The notes beneath the pieces were generated by a model. That model ran no database searches, was not told the DNA's origin, and saw nothing but the letters and a program-made list of their open reading frames with translations. From the NCBI RefSeq assembly GCF_046630445.1, contig NC_092342.1:83235001-83299000 (forward strand): a stretch of 64,000 nt of DNA. The letters run 5' to 3'. Every line of letters starts with the position of its first letter. Within the stretch, counting starts at the first letter, position 1. Positions 63,680 through 64,000 of this stretch are shown here, in pieces. The position numbers and the translations under genes are program-made. The DNA is from Rutidosis leptorrhynchoides (Eukaryota > Streptophyta > Magnoliopsida > Asterales > Asteraceae).

Positions 63680-64000
63680 TTTGCTTATGTATAACTCGAG
63701 ATATGCTTGATTTAGTGTAAAAGTGAAATTATACAGCACTTGCATAAAAACAGCCTTGTATGATAAAATGTGTTGACTTCTGTGTTTAAATCTTTGCTTA
63801 TTTGAAATGTTCACAAAAAGTATTTCACCTTTCTTGTAGATATCATAGTCTAATTCTATCTAGATCTTCAGATAATTGTGTGTGAATGTGACTAGCTAAA
63901 CTAGAATCGAATCTGCAACTTGCTCTCTGTGTTATACTCTGTGGTTTGTGTTTATTGAAATAGCATGTATGCTTCTGTAATATGAATATTTATATGTTAT
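63680..64000 (+). repeat. LTR-8, right portion (continues beyond window)
   Basis: Continuation of the sequence interrupted at 33371, starting with the second TTTGC copy. No gene or recognisable motif in the 316 bases visible. Confidence 0.6.

Overview
The window looks like intergenic DNA from a large, repeat-rich flowering-plant genome. Asteraceae is my best guess, from the style of the Ty3/gypsy polyproteins, but this is inference. I found no intact single-copy host gene. Nearly everything is LTR retrotransposon sequence nested to several levels. Insertion edges were resolved by eye from TG...CA termini, primer binding sites (PBS), polypurine tracts (PPT) and target-site duplications (TSD). 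Clade names rest on motif recognition, not on searches.

Layout. (1) 1-21702: Tekay-1, a minus-strand Tekay/Del-type chromovirus whose 3' LTR runs off the left edge. Its reverse transcriptase is split by NonAuto-2 (2480-14956, plus strand, TSD TGTTG), a young element with LTRs, PBS and PPT but no gag-pol. NonAuto-2 itself carries a solo LTR, Solo-3 (10320-10932, TSD GAAGG). (2) 21703-26207: a mosaic of an unassigned segment, a short LTR-like segment, an internally deleted copia remnant (Copia-4, 23040-23646), a miniature LTR element (Mini-5, 23839-24777, TSD AATAT) and a U6 snRNA pseudogene (25512-25597). (3) About 26208-32228: Tat-6, a minus-strand Tat/Retand-type element with an antisense, apparently intron-containing extra ORF on the plus strand. 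A hAT-type MITE, hAT-7 (31505-32146, 8-bp TSD AATAGGTT), splits its pol. (4) 32229-33371 and 63680-64000: the two halves of an outer LTR, LTR-8, which truncates Tat-6. (5) 33372-63679: Tekay-9, a plus-strand chromovirus inside LTR-8 (TSD TTTGC). Between its 5' LTR and gag it has a 197-aa acidic ORF and a captured F-box/SEL1-like gene. (6) 44002-60839: Athila-10, a minus-strand Athila-type element inserted in the 3' LTR of Tekay-9 (TSD GTTAA).

Ages inferred from LTR identity agree with the nesting. Athila-10 (about 2 substitutions in 1986 bp) and NonAuto-2 (about 6 in 3634 bp) are recent. Tekay-9 and Tekay-1 are older, and their reading frames are full of stops, mostly of the kind C-to-T or G-to-A change produces.

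The most notable items are the F-box/SEL1-like gene carried as retrotransposon cargo; GC-rich palindrome pairs that recur four times in Athila-10 with compensatory changes; and NonAuto-2, which shares terminal signals with Tekay-type elements and could be moved by their enzymes in trans.
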